Assembly: GCF_024733565.1 (NCBI RefSeq)
Contig: NZ_JANIOC010000024.1
Span: forward strand, 1-35,338
DNA: 35,338 bases
Direction: 5' to 3'
From: Rossellomorea sp. SC111
GTDB taxonomy: Bacteria; Bacillota; Bacilli; Bacillales; Bacillaceae_B
In this document: one piece after another, positions 17,396 through 24,760 of the stretch
Position numbering within the stretch: position 1 is the first letter of the stretch
Layout of the letters: the number at the start of each line of letters is the position of its first letter
The notes under the pieces: model-generated
Database searches by the model: none
Told to the model about the DNA's origin: nothing
What the model saw: the letters and a program-made list of their open reading frames with translations, nothing else
Translations under genes and position numbers: made by a program

Positions 17396-19882
17396 CTAGG
17401 AAATTTTATCTTTCGACTTACCTTTTTGCATAGGGATGGATGACCACTTCGGTATGTTATGCTTGATTTTCGACACCACGATGGTCATATCATCTTCTAT
17501 TAATCCGGAGCTCGACCGGATGACCTCCTCCATTAGAATGTCTGCCACTTCCTGTGGATCATCGGTTTCGAGTTCCTTTATTTTTCTCTTCATCCACAGA
17601 TCATAATTTTCTACATGCTTCGGTCCTTCAAAGGCTCCGTCACTCATCATGATGAGAAGATCTCCTGCTTTCAATTGTTCCGAGACGACATCGACATCGA
17701 AGTCCTGCTGAAGCATCCCCATCGGTAAGTTACTGGCTTCCACCTTGAGAATTTTATCTCCCCGCTTAATGAAGCTTGGGGTCGAACCTATTTTTAAGAA
17801 CCTCGAAGACGCATTTTGCAGGTCGATCATGGCTAAATCCAATGTGGAGAAAATTTCATCATTCGTTCTGAGGGAGAGAATCGAATTGATGGACTTGATC
17901 GCCACCTCTTCTTCGATCCCCGACTCCAGGATCTTTTTCAATAGTCTCAGTGTTTCATTGCTTTCGTAATGGGCCCGTTCACCATTCCCCATCCCGTCAC
18001 TGATCGCAACGGCATACTTCCCCCTTCCCAATTCAATCATGGAGTAACTGTCTCCTGAAACCAGTCCTCCTCCTTTTGCTGCATGGGATGCACCTGTATC
18101 GACGACAAATTTCTTTGCAGATTGAAAGGTTACATGACACTGACCATTTGGAAATTGAGCGCACTCCTCCTTTTGTACGACGATGTTTTCTCCTAATATA
18201 TCGGATAACATGGGTGCAATGAGCTTTTCCCCCTGACCGTGTCCTCCGCAATAAGGCATCGTCATATCGATATCGACATTCCCTTGTTCCAGGTTATAGA
18301 TTTCAATGTTTTCAATCTCGATCCCAAACTCTCCGATACTTGCCAGGATCTGCTCTTCCTGAATATGATGATTTTCCCTTTCTCTTTGGATTTCTTTCGC
18401 GAAATTCCCCATTACCTCCGATACACCGAGCAATTGGTCAGCCACAAGCTTCCTGCTTTCCTGAACCTGTTTCTTCAATTTCAGATTGGCCTGATAGAAG
18501 GTAAGCTCCTGATAGATTGTATCCTTCAGTTTCTTCTCTCTCGTACAATGCTTCTCTACCTCTCTTGCAAGTTTCGGGGAAAGGGGGACCCTACCCTGAT
18601 CGTACTCAGTCATCACATCTTTCATAAGATTGTAGGTTTTATCAAAATTCCGTGCCCAGCACTGATCTTTCTTAAAGCAGGTTTGACACGTTTTCTCCGT
18701 GACATTGCTGAGAAAATAGTCAAACTCTTTATCCTCCTCCTCTTCAAATCGGTCTTCTATTTGTTGAAAGCTGTTTGATAAAGCCTGGAACACCGACGAG
18801 AACTGAGTGACCCGATGAGCGGTCACATCCCTGACCCGGCGCATGTACCCTTGTTGATCATGCTGATATTCAGCCGTCCCTGGTATATGTCTCGCAATTT
18901 TAGACGTCAAGCTTTGCGGGGTTAAAAACAGGAGTAATATCGCTACTCCCGATTCATAAAGTGTTTTCGTAATGACTGTATCCGTATCCCCGTACATTCC
19001 CATCAATAATGTAGCGATTAACAAACCGATTGCCGCTCCAAATTTCCTTCCTTCTTTCATGAGTCCGCCCAGAAGTCCGGAGAAAGCAAGCAAGCTCATT
19101 TGATAAAAGCTCGAAACATTGGCTAAGCTGAAGACGAGACCGGTCACGACCCCTACCGTCGAGCCCACTGTGGCCCCTGCTATGAAGGAAAACAGCAGTA
19201 CCAGATATCTTGATAATACATGCTCCACAGACAGATTGTATAATGACCATCCGATCGTTCCCGTCATGATCGAGGCGAGGAGGATGATCAAACTGACCAC
19301 TTCTTCTGTTTTCAGTGATTTCCTTCTGCGCTGAACCGTTACAAGGGGAACGCTCTGGATGAAGATATAGGTTAAGAGAAACGCAAGGCTCGCTTCAATT
19401 ACCGCCATGACCCCGTTATAGATCGTCAAGGCTTGTCCCTGTTGGATATAATCGAACCCAAGCTTAGCAGCCATCACCGTAAAGAACACATAAAAGGCGA
19501 CAGCCCTCACATTATTCTTGTGATATTTCTGCGACAATCGATACGTTAACAGGAATAATACCGCACTGACAAACGTATAACTGATACTAGGAATGGATAA
19601 GGTGAGTGCTCCTGCCAGCAACCCGATGAGTGCGATCGGTGACTTCTCCCTCCGGATAATATAAACAGACGCAAAGAACGGCAGGGCAAAAGGTGTCAGA
19701 TGTGAAAGGATTAAGGCTCTTCCGAGGAGAAACCCGATGACGAATAAAGCAACCCCCTTTTCTACAAATAGCCACTCAAGCTTTGAATAAATGGACCGGA
19801 TCCCCTTGGACAGTTCCACCCTCGTGTGTTCGATGTCCACGTTCTGAACTGGTTCGATGATCGACTGATCGACTTTCCCCAT
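17396..19882 (-). CDS. spoIIE: Stage II sporulation protein E (PP2C phosphatase)
   Basis: Dephosphorylates SpoIIAA to release sigma-F in the forespore, and acts with FtsZ at the polar septum. The N-terminal third has about ten membrane helices. A central region carries the CQTCFKKDQCW cysteine cluster. The C-terminal PP2C domain has DGMGNGE at 629-635 and MSDGAFE near 770 as metal-binding motifs. Two ATGs are in frame. I prefer the second (19882, 828 residues): the promoter predicted upstream would start near 19906, leaving almost no leader for the first ATG (19900), while the second has GGGGAG ten bases before it. A weak hairpin (AGGGT/ACCCT, 17383-17397) follows the stop. Confidence 0.97.
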   Translation of the reverse strand: MGKVDQSIIEPVQNVDIEHTRVELSKGIRSIYSKLEWLFVEKGVALFVIGFLLGRALILSHLTPFALPFFASVYIIRREKSPIALIGLLAGALTLSIPSISYTFVSAVLFLLTYRLSQKYHKNNVRAVAFYVFFTVMAAKLGFDYIQQGQALTIYNGVMAVIEASLAFLLTYIFIQSVPLVTVQRRRKSLKTEEVVSLIILLASIMTGTIGWSLYNLSVEHVLSRYLVLLFSFIAGATVGSTVGVVTGLVFSLANVSSFYQMSLLAFSGLLGGLMKEGRKFGAAIGLLIATLLMGMYGDTDTVITKTLYESGVAILLLFLTPQSLTSKIARHIPGTAEYQHDQQGYMRRVRDVTAHRVTQFSSVFQALSNSFQQIEDRFEEEEDKEFDYFLSNVTEKTCQTCFKKDQCWARNFDKTYNLMKDVMTEYDQGRVPLSPKLAREVEKHCTREKKLKDTIYQELTFYQANLKLKKQVQESRKLVADQLLGVSEVMGNFAKEIQRERENHHIQEEQILASIGEFGIEIENIEIYNLEQGNVDIDMTMPYCGGHGQGEKLIAPMLSDILGENIVVQKEECAQFPNGQCHVTFQSAKKFVVDTGASHAAKGGGLVSGDSYSMIELGRGKYAVAISDGMGNGERAHYESNETLRLLKKILESGIEEEVAIKSINSILSLRTNDEIFSTLDLAMIDLQNASSRFLKIGSTPSFIKRGDKILKVEASNLPMGMLQQDFDVDVVSEQLKAGDLLIMMSDGAFEGPKHVENYDLWMKRKIKELETDDPQEVADILMEEVIRSSSGLIEDDMTIVVSKIKHNIPKWSSIPMQKGKSKDKIS

Positions 19883-19912
19883 GTATGAAACACTCCCCAT
19901 TTCTTTTTTTTC

Positions 19913-19978
19913 AGTATAAATGGTACAAGCTTAAAACTTTGTCAAAATGAGGGAATGTATTCCGAGAATGTTTCGACG
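19913..19978 (-). promoter_or_regulatory. spoIIE promoter (21-bp spacer) with Spo0A-like box
   Basis: On the minus strand a perfect -35 TTGACA (19945-19940) and -10 TATACT (19918-19913) are 21 bases apart. This unusual spacing is the known hallmark of the Spo0A-activated sigma-A promoter of B. subtilis spoIIE. Upstream at 19972-19978 lies TTCGACG on the plus strand, 6 of 7 to the 0A box TTCGACA. TTTGACA overlapping the -35 is a second weak match. Confidence 0.82.
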
Positions 19979-20109
19979 TCTTTCTATGGTTTCCGGTAAA
20001 ATATTCAGAATATTCAAGTTTCCTTTCCTGTCGAGTTTGGATTTTTTCTTTTCAAATGCTTATGCAACCAAGCTTAAGGGAATTTTGACAATTTCTTTAT
20101 CATTGGATA

Positions 20110-20138
20110 TTGACAAGCAAACCCTTTCTGGGTATCAT
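20110..20138 (+). promoter_or_regulatory. Promoter of the tRNA-Met/tRNA-Glu unit
   Basis: On the plus strand TTGACA (20110-20115), 17 bases, TATCAT (20133-20138), placing the start about 25 bases before tRNA-Met. A further exact TTGACA at 20085-20090 has only a poor -10 partner. The unit diverges from spoIIE. Confidence 0.8.
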
Positions 20139-20170
20139 AGTTTTTGTGCCAAAAAGGCGCGTATCCAAAT

Positions 20171-20247
20171 GGCGGTGTAGCTCAGCTGGCTAGAGCGTAC
20201 GGTTCATACCCGTGAGGTCGGGGGTTCGATCCCCTCCGCCGCTACCA
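20171..20247 (+). tRNA. tRNA-Met (CAT), elongator
   Basis: A 77-base tRNA with encoded CCA. It folds into a 7-bp acceptor stem (GGCGGTG with CGCCGCT, two wobble pairs), D arm, anticodon arm with CAT and a T arm around TTCGATC. The sequence matches the Bacillus elongator tRNA-Met as I recall it and differs from the initiator (which begins CGCGGGG) and from tRNA-Ile2. It is on the plus strand, opposite to every protein gene here. Confidence 0.95.
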
Positions 20248-20256
20248 TATTGTTCC

Positions 20257-20328
20257 GGCCCGTTGGTCAAGCGGTTAAGACACCGCCCTTTCACGGCGGT
20301 AACACGGGTTCGAATCCCGTACGGGTCA
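20257..20328 (+). tRNA. tRNA-Glu (TTC)
   Basis: A 72-base tRNA: acceptor GGCCCGT with ACGGGTC, anticodon TTC in CCCTTTCACGG, T loop TTCGAAT. No CCA is encoded after the discriminator A (the next bases are TAG), so the end must be added by nucleotidyltransferase. It lies nine bases after tRNA-Met, in the same transcript. Confidence 0.95.
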
Positions 20329-20331
20329 TAG

Positions 20332-20362
20332 AAAAAAGACTATCATGATGATAGTCTTTTTT
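20332..20362. terminator. Bidirectional terminator between tRNA-Glu and DinB gene
   Basis: GACTATC and GATAGTC form a stem that is flanked by A6 on the left and T6 on the right, so it has a T-run in both directions. It can end the plus-strand tRNA transcript and the minus-strand DinB-family gene, which converge here. Confidence 0.93.
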
Positions 20363-20380
20363 GTTTATTCTATTACCCGG

Positions 20381-20851
20381 TCAAACCCTTTCGGCAGATA
20401 CCACTTCTTCGATCTGCTCTTGATGGTGCTTATCGTGACCGATGAAGTCTTCAAAAAATTCTTTCAGGGTGAAGCTTTGCTCCCCCACTTTGAACGATTG
20501 ATCAACATCATCTTCCGAGAGGCTTTTTACATATGTGATCATCCTATCCCTCGTTTTTATACCTTCTTCGATTAAATCTTCCTGGTTCACTACCCGATGA
20601 GCATATTCTTCCGCTTGTCCATTAAATTTCTGAAAATCCGGAAAAGGTGAGAGTTCCACCCCTTCTGCAACATGAGGGAGAATCTCCTGTAAAGAATATT
20701 GATCCCATCTAATGATATGGGCTATATTGGCAGCGATCGACCATTTACCTTCCTCAATAGGTCTGAACCATTCATATTCACTTAGCAGCTTCAACTCCTC
20801 CAACCATATCTTAAATGACTCATAATGATCGATCATCTGATCGTATTTCAT
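20381..20851 (-). CDS. DinB/YfiT-like metalloprotein
   Basis: A 156-residue four-helix DinB-superfamily protein. Likely metal ligands are His45 (NIAHIIRWD), His139 and His143 (GHDKHH), the usual His triad. Members include bacillithiol-dependent transferases and proteins of unknown role; the substrate cannot be told here. The ATG at 20851 has GGGGG eight bases upstream; a GTG five codons earlier overlaps that site. It lies between yabR and the tRNA pair, a place with no protein gene in the B. subtilis order I know, so it may be an insertion. It has its own terminator; no convincing promoter was seen in 20852-20936. Confidence 0.85.
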   Translation of the reverse strand: MKYDQMIDHYESFKIWLEELKLLSEYEWFRPIEEGKWSIAANIAHIIRWDQYSLQEILPHVAEGVELSPFPDFQKFNGQAEEYAHRVVNQEDLIEEGIKTRDRMITYVKSLSEDDVDQSFKVGEQSFTLKEFFEDFIGHDKHHQEQIEEVVSAERV

Positions 20852-20936
20852 CCATTCTGCCCCCACTCAAGTTATTTATCTCTAACTATTCGATAGGAGC
20901 AGGTGATTTTCCTGTGTAATGGGTTCTATCTAAAAT

Positions 20937-20978
20937 AAAAAAAACAGGCATACCCATCCAAATGGGTATGCCTGTTTT
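20937..20978 (-). terminator. yabR terminator
   Basis: A perfect 17-bp stem (20941-20957 with 20962-20978, 4-base loop) followed on the minus strand by eight T in total, partly within the stem. It is one of the strongest hairpins in the window. Confidence 0.95.
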
Positions 20979-21016
20979 CCGTTCACAACCTGCTATATGG
21001 GTTAATAGACAGCAAG

Positions 21017-21442
21017 TTAACCTTTTTTCGCCCCTTTTCCACCACGACGAGACTCAGTATTCTTCTTTAAAGATGATAAACGATCTTCACTGTCTTTCAA
21101 GAAACGTGCCATCTTTTGTTCGAAACTCTCTTTGGTGCGAGTGTCGTTCGGTTTATTATTACTACGCGGGCGTTGAGGACGCTGAGGGCGCTGCGGGCGT
21201 TGTGGTTGATCTTTCGCTTTACGGATGGATAAACCGATTTTCCCATCTTTCTCAACATTAATAACTTTAACCGTTACTTCGTCGCCGACTTTAAGGTGTT
21301 CATTAATATCCTTAACATAGTTGTCTGCAACTTCACTAATGTGAACTAAACCTGTTGAACCTTCCGATAATTCCACGAACGCTCCAAAATTTGTAATACC
21401 TGTTACCTTACCCTGTAACTTGCTGCCTACTTCGATTGACAT
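21017..21442 (-). CDS. yabR: S1-domain RNA-binding protein (general stress protein 13 type)
   Basis: A 141-residue protein. One S1 RNA-binding domain (3-73: GKVTGITNFGAFVEL, GLVHISE, VKVINVEKDGKIGLS) is followed by a run of Pro-Gln-Arg triplets (about 79-92) and a basic, charged tail ending RRGGKGAKKG. It probably binds RNA or the ribosome; YabR and its paralogue YugI are S1 proteins of this kind. ATG with AGGAGGAG upstream. It has its own promoter and terminator. Confidence 0.92.
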   Translation of the reverse strand: MSIEVGSKLQGKVTGITNFGAFVELSEGSTGLVHISEVADNYVKDINEHLKVGDEVTVKVINVEKDGKIGLSIRKAKDQPQRPQRPQRPQRPRSNNKPNDTRTKESFEQKMARFLKDSEDRLSSLKKNTESRRGGKGAKKG

Positions 21443-21490
21443 AAAAGAAATGCTCCTCCTTAAAATTATAAAAGATAAACCTTATTATAT

Positions 21491-21520
21491 ATTATAGCCA
21501 ATTAAAAAAAAGAGTGTCAA
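21491..21520 (-). promoter_or_regulatory. yabR sigma-A promoter, consensus
   Basis: On the minus strand TTGACA (21520-21515), an 18-base spacer and TATAAT (21496-21491), both boxes perfect. The -35 contains the divIC stop codon TGA and part of the 3' arm of the divIC terminator. A second TATAAT follows at 21489-21484. Confidence 0.88.
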
Positions 21521-21529
21521 TAAGACACC
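21504..21529 (-). terminator. divIC terminator overlapping its stop codon
   Basis: On the minus strand GGTGTC (21529-21524) pairs with GACACT (21518-21513; one G-T pair), 5-base loop, then eight T. The divIC stop TGA (21519-21517) spans the loop and the 3' arm. The short stem suggests moderate strength. Confidence 0.75.
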
Positions 21530-21906
21530 TCTTCTTCTTTCTCTTTATCTGGCTCAGGTATGTTGAAAATAATCTCACCTTCATCTGATAAAAAGTAATC
21601 CCGGCGTGCCAGTTTGGCTATATATTCATCATCGTTAAGCTTCACAATCTCTTCTTCCAAGGCTGATTGCTTATCTTTCAGGTCTTCTAACTTTTTTTCC
21701 AATTGTGCTTTTTCCGTTTGTTTATCTTCTAAAACCTGGGCTCTGGAAATGAGGGTCGAGATTAAAAATCCACTAATTGCCAACACTAAAACAAAGAAAA
21801 CTGCTAATCGACGGACCAAACGCTTTTTTCTCTTAGAAGAAGATTTATGCATATGCTCCTGATGACGGACATATTCATTTTCCATTGGTGTCACGTTTTT
21901 TCTCAT
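21517..21906 (-). CDS. divIC: Cell division protein DivIC (FtsB-like)
   Basis: Bitopic septum protein that works with FtsL and DivIB in the divisome. The 129-residue product has a basic cytoplasmic N-terminus, one membrane helix (35-54), a coiled coil (about 56-92) and the conserved EYIAKLARRDYFLSDEGEII block (94-113). The ATG at 21906 has AGGAGG seven bases upstream; a TTG two codons before lies against that site. It follows yabQ by 43 bases. The placement after spore genes yabP and yabQ is conserved in Bacillus. Confidence 0.95.
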   Translation of the reverse strand: MRKNVTPMENEYVRHQEHMHKSSSKRKKRLVRRLAVFFVLVLAISGFLISTLISRAQVLEDKQTEKAQLEKKLEDLKDKQSALEEEIVKLNDDEYIAKLARRDYFLSDEGEIIFNIPEPDKEKEEEVSY

Positions 21907-21949
21907 TCCCAAACCTCCTTTACAATATGGAGTGGCAAAGCCTTAAGCG

Positions 21950-22603
21950 CTATTCTTTATCTTTAGGTTTCTTTTTGAACTTTTCTACCACTCTATATAC
22001 TTTTTTGATGTAAGCTTTAAAAATTCCTGCCACTTTATTATATAACTTCTCGACTCTTTTTGTAAGATTTTTCGGCAATAAATTCCAAATGCCCTTCAAT
22101 ATCCACCATATCGGTGTGATTACGAGCTTAATCGCCCATTGCACCACTTTCATAATCACCTTAAAAAGGAATAATATGACGGATAAGAGCCCTTTTCCTA
22201 TAGATAATACAATCGTTATCAGAAGCACAATCATCCATTTTATCGGTGAATAAATCAATCTTTTCACCATTTTCACTCCGAAATTGTACAGGGAGATAAA
22301 AAACAATATCAGCCGTTCAAGGAACGCCATATAATGCTGCTTGATTAACGCCTGGTAAGCAGCAAAACCGCATAATAGGGCAATGAAAATATAAAAACGG
22401 ATCTCACCGAAATTCACGACGAATAAAATATAAAAAATCGCCAGTGCCTGCAAAACCCAAAACATGATGTCATTGATGAATACAAGCCATCGTTTTCTCT
22501 CGGACCGGTGTAAAAACCGGGAATACGTGTCCAACGTCATACCAAATAGTGCCCCCATGCCGATCATGGAGAGCATGGTATAGAACTGGGTCGAGAGGGT
22601 CAT
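21950..22603 (-). CDS. yabQ: Spore cortex biosynthesis protein YabQ
   Basis: Membrane protein needed for cortex formation, made in the mother cell in B. subtilis. The 217-residue product has about five hydrophobic segments: two in the first 65 residues, one near 70-85, then several amphipathic ones rich in Trp/Ile/Lys (about 110-175). It ends in a strongly basic tail (KKVYRVVEKFKKKPKDKE). The start overlaps the yabP stop by ATGA. The second half is less conserved in the family as far as I know. Confidence 0.92.
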   Translation of the reverse strand: MTLSTQFYTMLSMIGMGALFGMTLDTYSRFLHRSERKRWLVFINDIMFWVLQALAIFYILFVVNFGEIRFYIFIALLCGFAAYQALIKQHYMAFLERLILFFISLYNFGVKMVKRLIYSPIKWMIVLLITIVLSIGKGLLSVILFLFKVIMKVVQWAIKLVITPIWWILKGIWNLLPKNLTKRVEKLYNKVAGIFKAYIKKVYRVVEKFKKKPKDKE

Positions 22604-22899
22604 CGAAACAGCTTGCTAAAGAAGCCTTTAGCCTTCTCCCCATTTTGTTCATCCAGGTAAACGAGATCGAACACCTTTCCTTTTATAGAGACGATGCCTT
22701 TATCCACATCCAGATTTTTCATTTGAAGGTTCTGGCCCCTGACAGAGAGGAATCCCATGACGGTTTCAAGGAGAAACTCTTCGTTATCGAAGCTTTCCAC
22801 TTGCTTCACTCCTGTAATATCGAGAAGCTTTCGGCCCCTCATCATCACGTCATGTTCTTGAAAGGTCGTTTTATCTTTGTTTCCATCATATTGATTCAT
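22600..22899 (-). CDS. yabP: Sporulation protein YabP
   Basis: A 99-residue YabP/YqfC-family protein that acts with YabQ in spore cortex and coat assembly. Seen are the family blocks RGRKLLDITGVKQVESFD and FLLETVMGFLSVRGQNLQM and a Lys/Phe-rich end (KGFFSKLFR). Two nearby ATGs exist; I chose the second (22899), which has GAGGG six bases upstream, while the first touches that site. In B. subtilis the gene is under sigma-E; no convincing sigma-E promoter could be fixed in the 92-bp gap upstream. Confidence 0.92.
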   Translation of the reverse strand: MNQYDGNKDKTTFQEHDVMMRGRKLLDITGVKQVESFDNEEFLLETVMGFLSVRGQNLQMKNLDVDKGIVSIKGKVFDLVYLDEQNGEKAKGFFSKLFR

Positions 22900-22997
22900 A
22901 TCCATCCCTCACATTCCCATAGTACAAGCTTTGTAACTATGTTTATGTGTATAGGGGAAAAATAGAACCAAATAACAGACCAAATGCTTGTATCCCT

Positions 22998-23273
22998 TTA
23001 CTCTGTTTCCTCGACCCTTTCCTCTGAAACGACAGAATAAAGCCCGCTCGCTTCTTCTTTTTTCGTTGTTTCAAGAAGCCTTTCAATCTTTACCCTCATA
23101 ATTCTTTGGCCAAACCTTACGCTTAATTCATCCCCGACTTTTACATTGGAGCTTGCTTTGGCCTGCTGGCCGTTCACGGTGATACGTCCCTGGTCGGCAA
23201 TCTCTTTCGCCAATGTCCTTCTTTTAATGAGCCTGGATACTTTCAAAAATTTATCTAATCTCATAGATACCAT
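22998..23273 (-). CDS. yabO: RqcP (YabO), S4-domain ribosome quality control factor
   Basis: Small S4 RNA-binding protein (91 residues) of the Hsp15 family. In B. subtilis RqcP helps RqcH add alanine tails to peptides stuck on 50S subunits. The S4 domain MRLDKFLKVSRLIKRR..AKASSNVKVGDELSVRFG fills residues 4-60, followed by a charged tail. The first ATG has AAGGGG about nine bases upstream, overlapping the mazG stop; the second ATG three codons later matches the usual family N-terminus. It starts 13 bases after mazG. Confidence 0.92.
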   Translation of the reverse strand: MVSMRLDKFLKVSRLIKRRTLAKEIADQGRITVNGQQAKASSNVKVGDELSVRFGQRIMRVKIERLLETTKKEEASGLYSVVSEERVEETE

Positions 23274-23286
23274 TGTACATTTCCCC

Positions 23287-24747
23287 TTATTCGATATTCA
23301 TCTTTTTCGCTTCGTTCCAAAATCGGTCTAACTCTTCCAATGTGAAATCCTCAAAGCTCTTGCCGGATTTCAGGACCTGCTCTTCAACATAAGAAAAGCG
23401 GCGGTAAAATTTCGTATTCGTCATGGCTAATGCTTCCTCAGGAAAGATCTTATAGAATCTGGCGACATTAACGAGAGCGAATAACACATCTCCGAATTCT
23501 TTTTTCATGTCGTGTTCACTATTATTCTCGACTTCTCTTTCAAATTCCTTTAATTCTTCCCATACTTTTTCCCATGCCCCTTGAGGGTCTGCCCAATCAA
23601 AGCCTGATTTCGCGGCTTTTTTCTGGTATTCATATGCCTTCATGAGAGCAGGCATGCCCTTAGCCACATTCTTGAGCATCGGTTCAGTTCCACTCTGCTT
23701 TTCACGGCTTTTGATTTCTTCCCAATTTGCTTTCACCTGTTCGGTGTTTTCCACTTGAACGGTCCCAAATACATGAGGATGTCTCCGGACCATCTTAGAG
23801 GCAAGTCCTTCCATTACTTCTTCCATTGTGAACATACCCTCGTCCTCGCCTATTTGCGCATGGAGCATGATTTGAAGGAGGACATCTCCCATTTCCTCGA
23901 TCATATGATCAATATCTTCTTCCTCGATGGCTTCCAGTAATTCATACGTTTCCTCAAGGAGATATTTCTTGAGTGAGTGGTGGGTTTGTTCTTTGTCCCA
24001 CGGGCAGCCATTCGGTCCCCGAAGCGTCGAGATGATTTCCCTTAGTGTCGCATATTGCTTAAAGGAAGATTCCATTTCTTTCACTGCAGGCACATAAAGG
24101 CTCGTCAAATTACTCAGACCGGCAACCCGGTCAAGCTCCACCAGCGGGATCCGTTCCACCTTCTCTTCCCCGCTTCCGGCAGCCGTTACAAGAGCAACCT
24201 CATAATCATACGGATAGAGCTCCATCAGTGTGAGCTTTACTTCAGATGCGATGAATGCATCATACACCTGCCCGATGATGAGCTGCTGGTTCATGTGAAT
24301 ATCATGAAGCTTTAAGCTGGTACCATCAAGGAGCTGGAAACCATCGATCGGGTCCGCTCCTACAGAAGTAAATAAAGCATCGATAAAGCTCTGTCCCCCA
24401 CCGATCTCGACGTGAATCTTCCCTTCTTTATGAAGATCCAGAAGCATTTGAACAGCTTTTTCAGCGACCAGCGGGTGACCCGGAACGGCATAGACAAGGG
24501 AATGCTGCTCTGATGCAGCGATCAGTTCTTGAACAATCTCTTCATATACAAGATTGAACTGATCATATTTTTCATAGACAGCATCGAAAGAATGATACGT
24601 GATTCCTTCTGCTGCTAAATCCTTTACGACGGGATGCTGATTCGTCCTTAAGTAAAGATGTGAACTGTTTTTAATCCTTTTATATACTCCCAGTGGCAGC
24701 TGTTCTATATCTCCTGCGCCTAACCCGACTATCGTTATCGTATTCAT
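23287..24747 (-). CDS. mazG: Nucleoside triphosphate pyrophosphohydrolase MazG fused to methylase-like domain (YabN)
   Basis: A 486-residue two-part protein. The N-terminal 1-220 is a tetrapyrrole-methylase-like fold (VGLGAGD at 7-13, YAVPGHPLVAE at 86-96). The rest has two MazG units: the first holds TLRGPNGCPWDKEQTHHSL (241-259), EETYE (265-269) and EEMGD (284-288), the metal-binding acids; the second lies around 390-480. MazG hydrolyses NTPs to NMPs, removing aberrant nucleotides. The role of the methylase part is not known. ATG with GAGGAG six bases upstream. It starts 13 bases after yabM. Confidence 0.94.
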   Translation of the reverse strand: MNTITIVGLGAGDIEQLPLGVYKRIKNSSHLYLRTNQHPVVKDLAAEGITYHSFDAVYEKYDQFNLVYEEIVQELIAASEQHSLVYAVPGHPLVAEKAVQMLLDLHKEGKIHVEIGGGQSFIDALFTSVGADPIDGFQLLDGTSLKLHDIHMNQQLIIGQVYDAFIASEVKLTLMELYPYDYEVALVTAAGSGEEKVERIPLVELDRVAGLSNLTSLYVPAVKEMESSFKQYATLREIISTLRGPNGCPWDKEQTHHSLKKYLLEETYELLEAIEEEDIDHMIEEMGDVLLQIMLHAQIGEDEGMFTMEEVMEGLASKMVRRHPHVFGTVQVENTEQVKANWEEIKSREKQSGTEPMLKNVAKGMPALMKAYEYQKKAAKSGFDWADPQGAWEKVWEELKEFEREVENNSEHDMKKEFGDVLFALVNVARFYKIFPEEALAMTNTKFYRRFSYVEEQVLKSGKSFEDFTLEELDRFWNEAKKMNIE

Positions 24748-24760
24748 GTTAATCTCCTCG

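Noticed and set aside
19947..20180. 77-codon plus-strand open frame before tRNA-Met
   Set aside because: It overlaps the spoIIE promoter, the tRNA promoter and the tRNA itself, and has no recognisable protein features.
22900..22997. sigma-E promoter for yabP-yabQ
   Set aside because: TATACACAT or CATAAACAT could serve as -10, but neither has a good -35 at the right distance; too weak to annotate.
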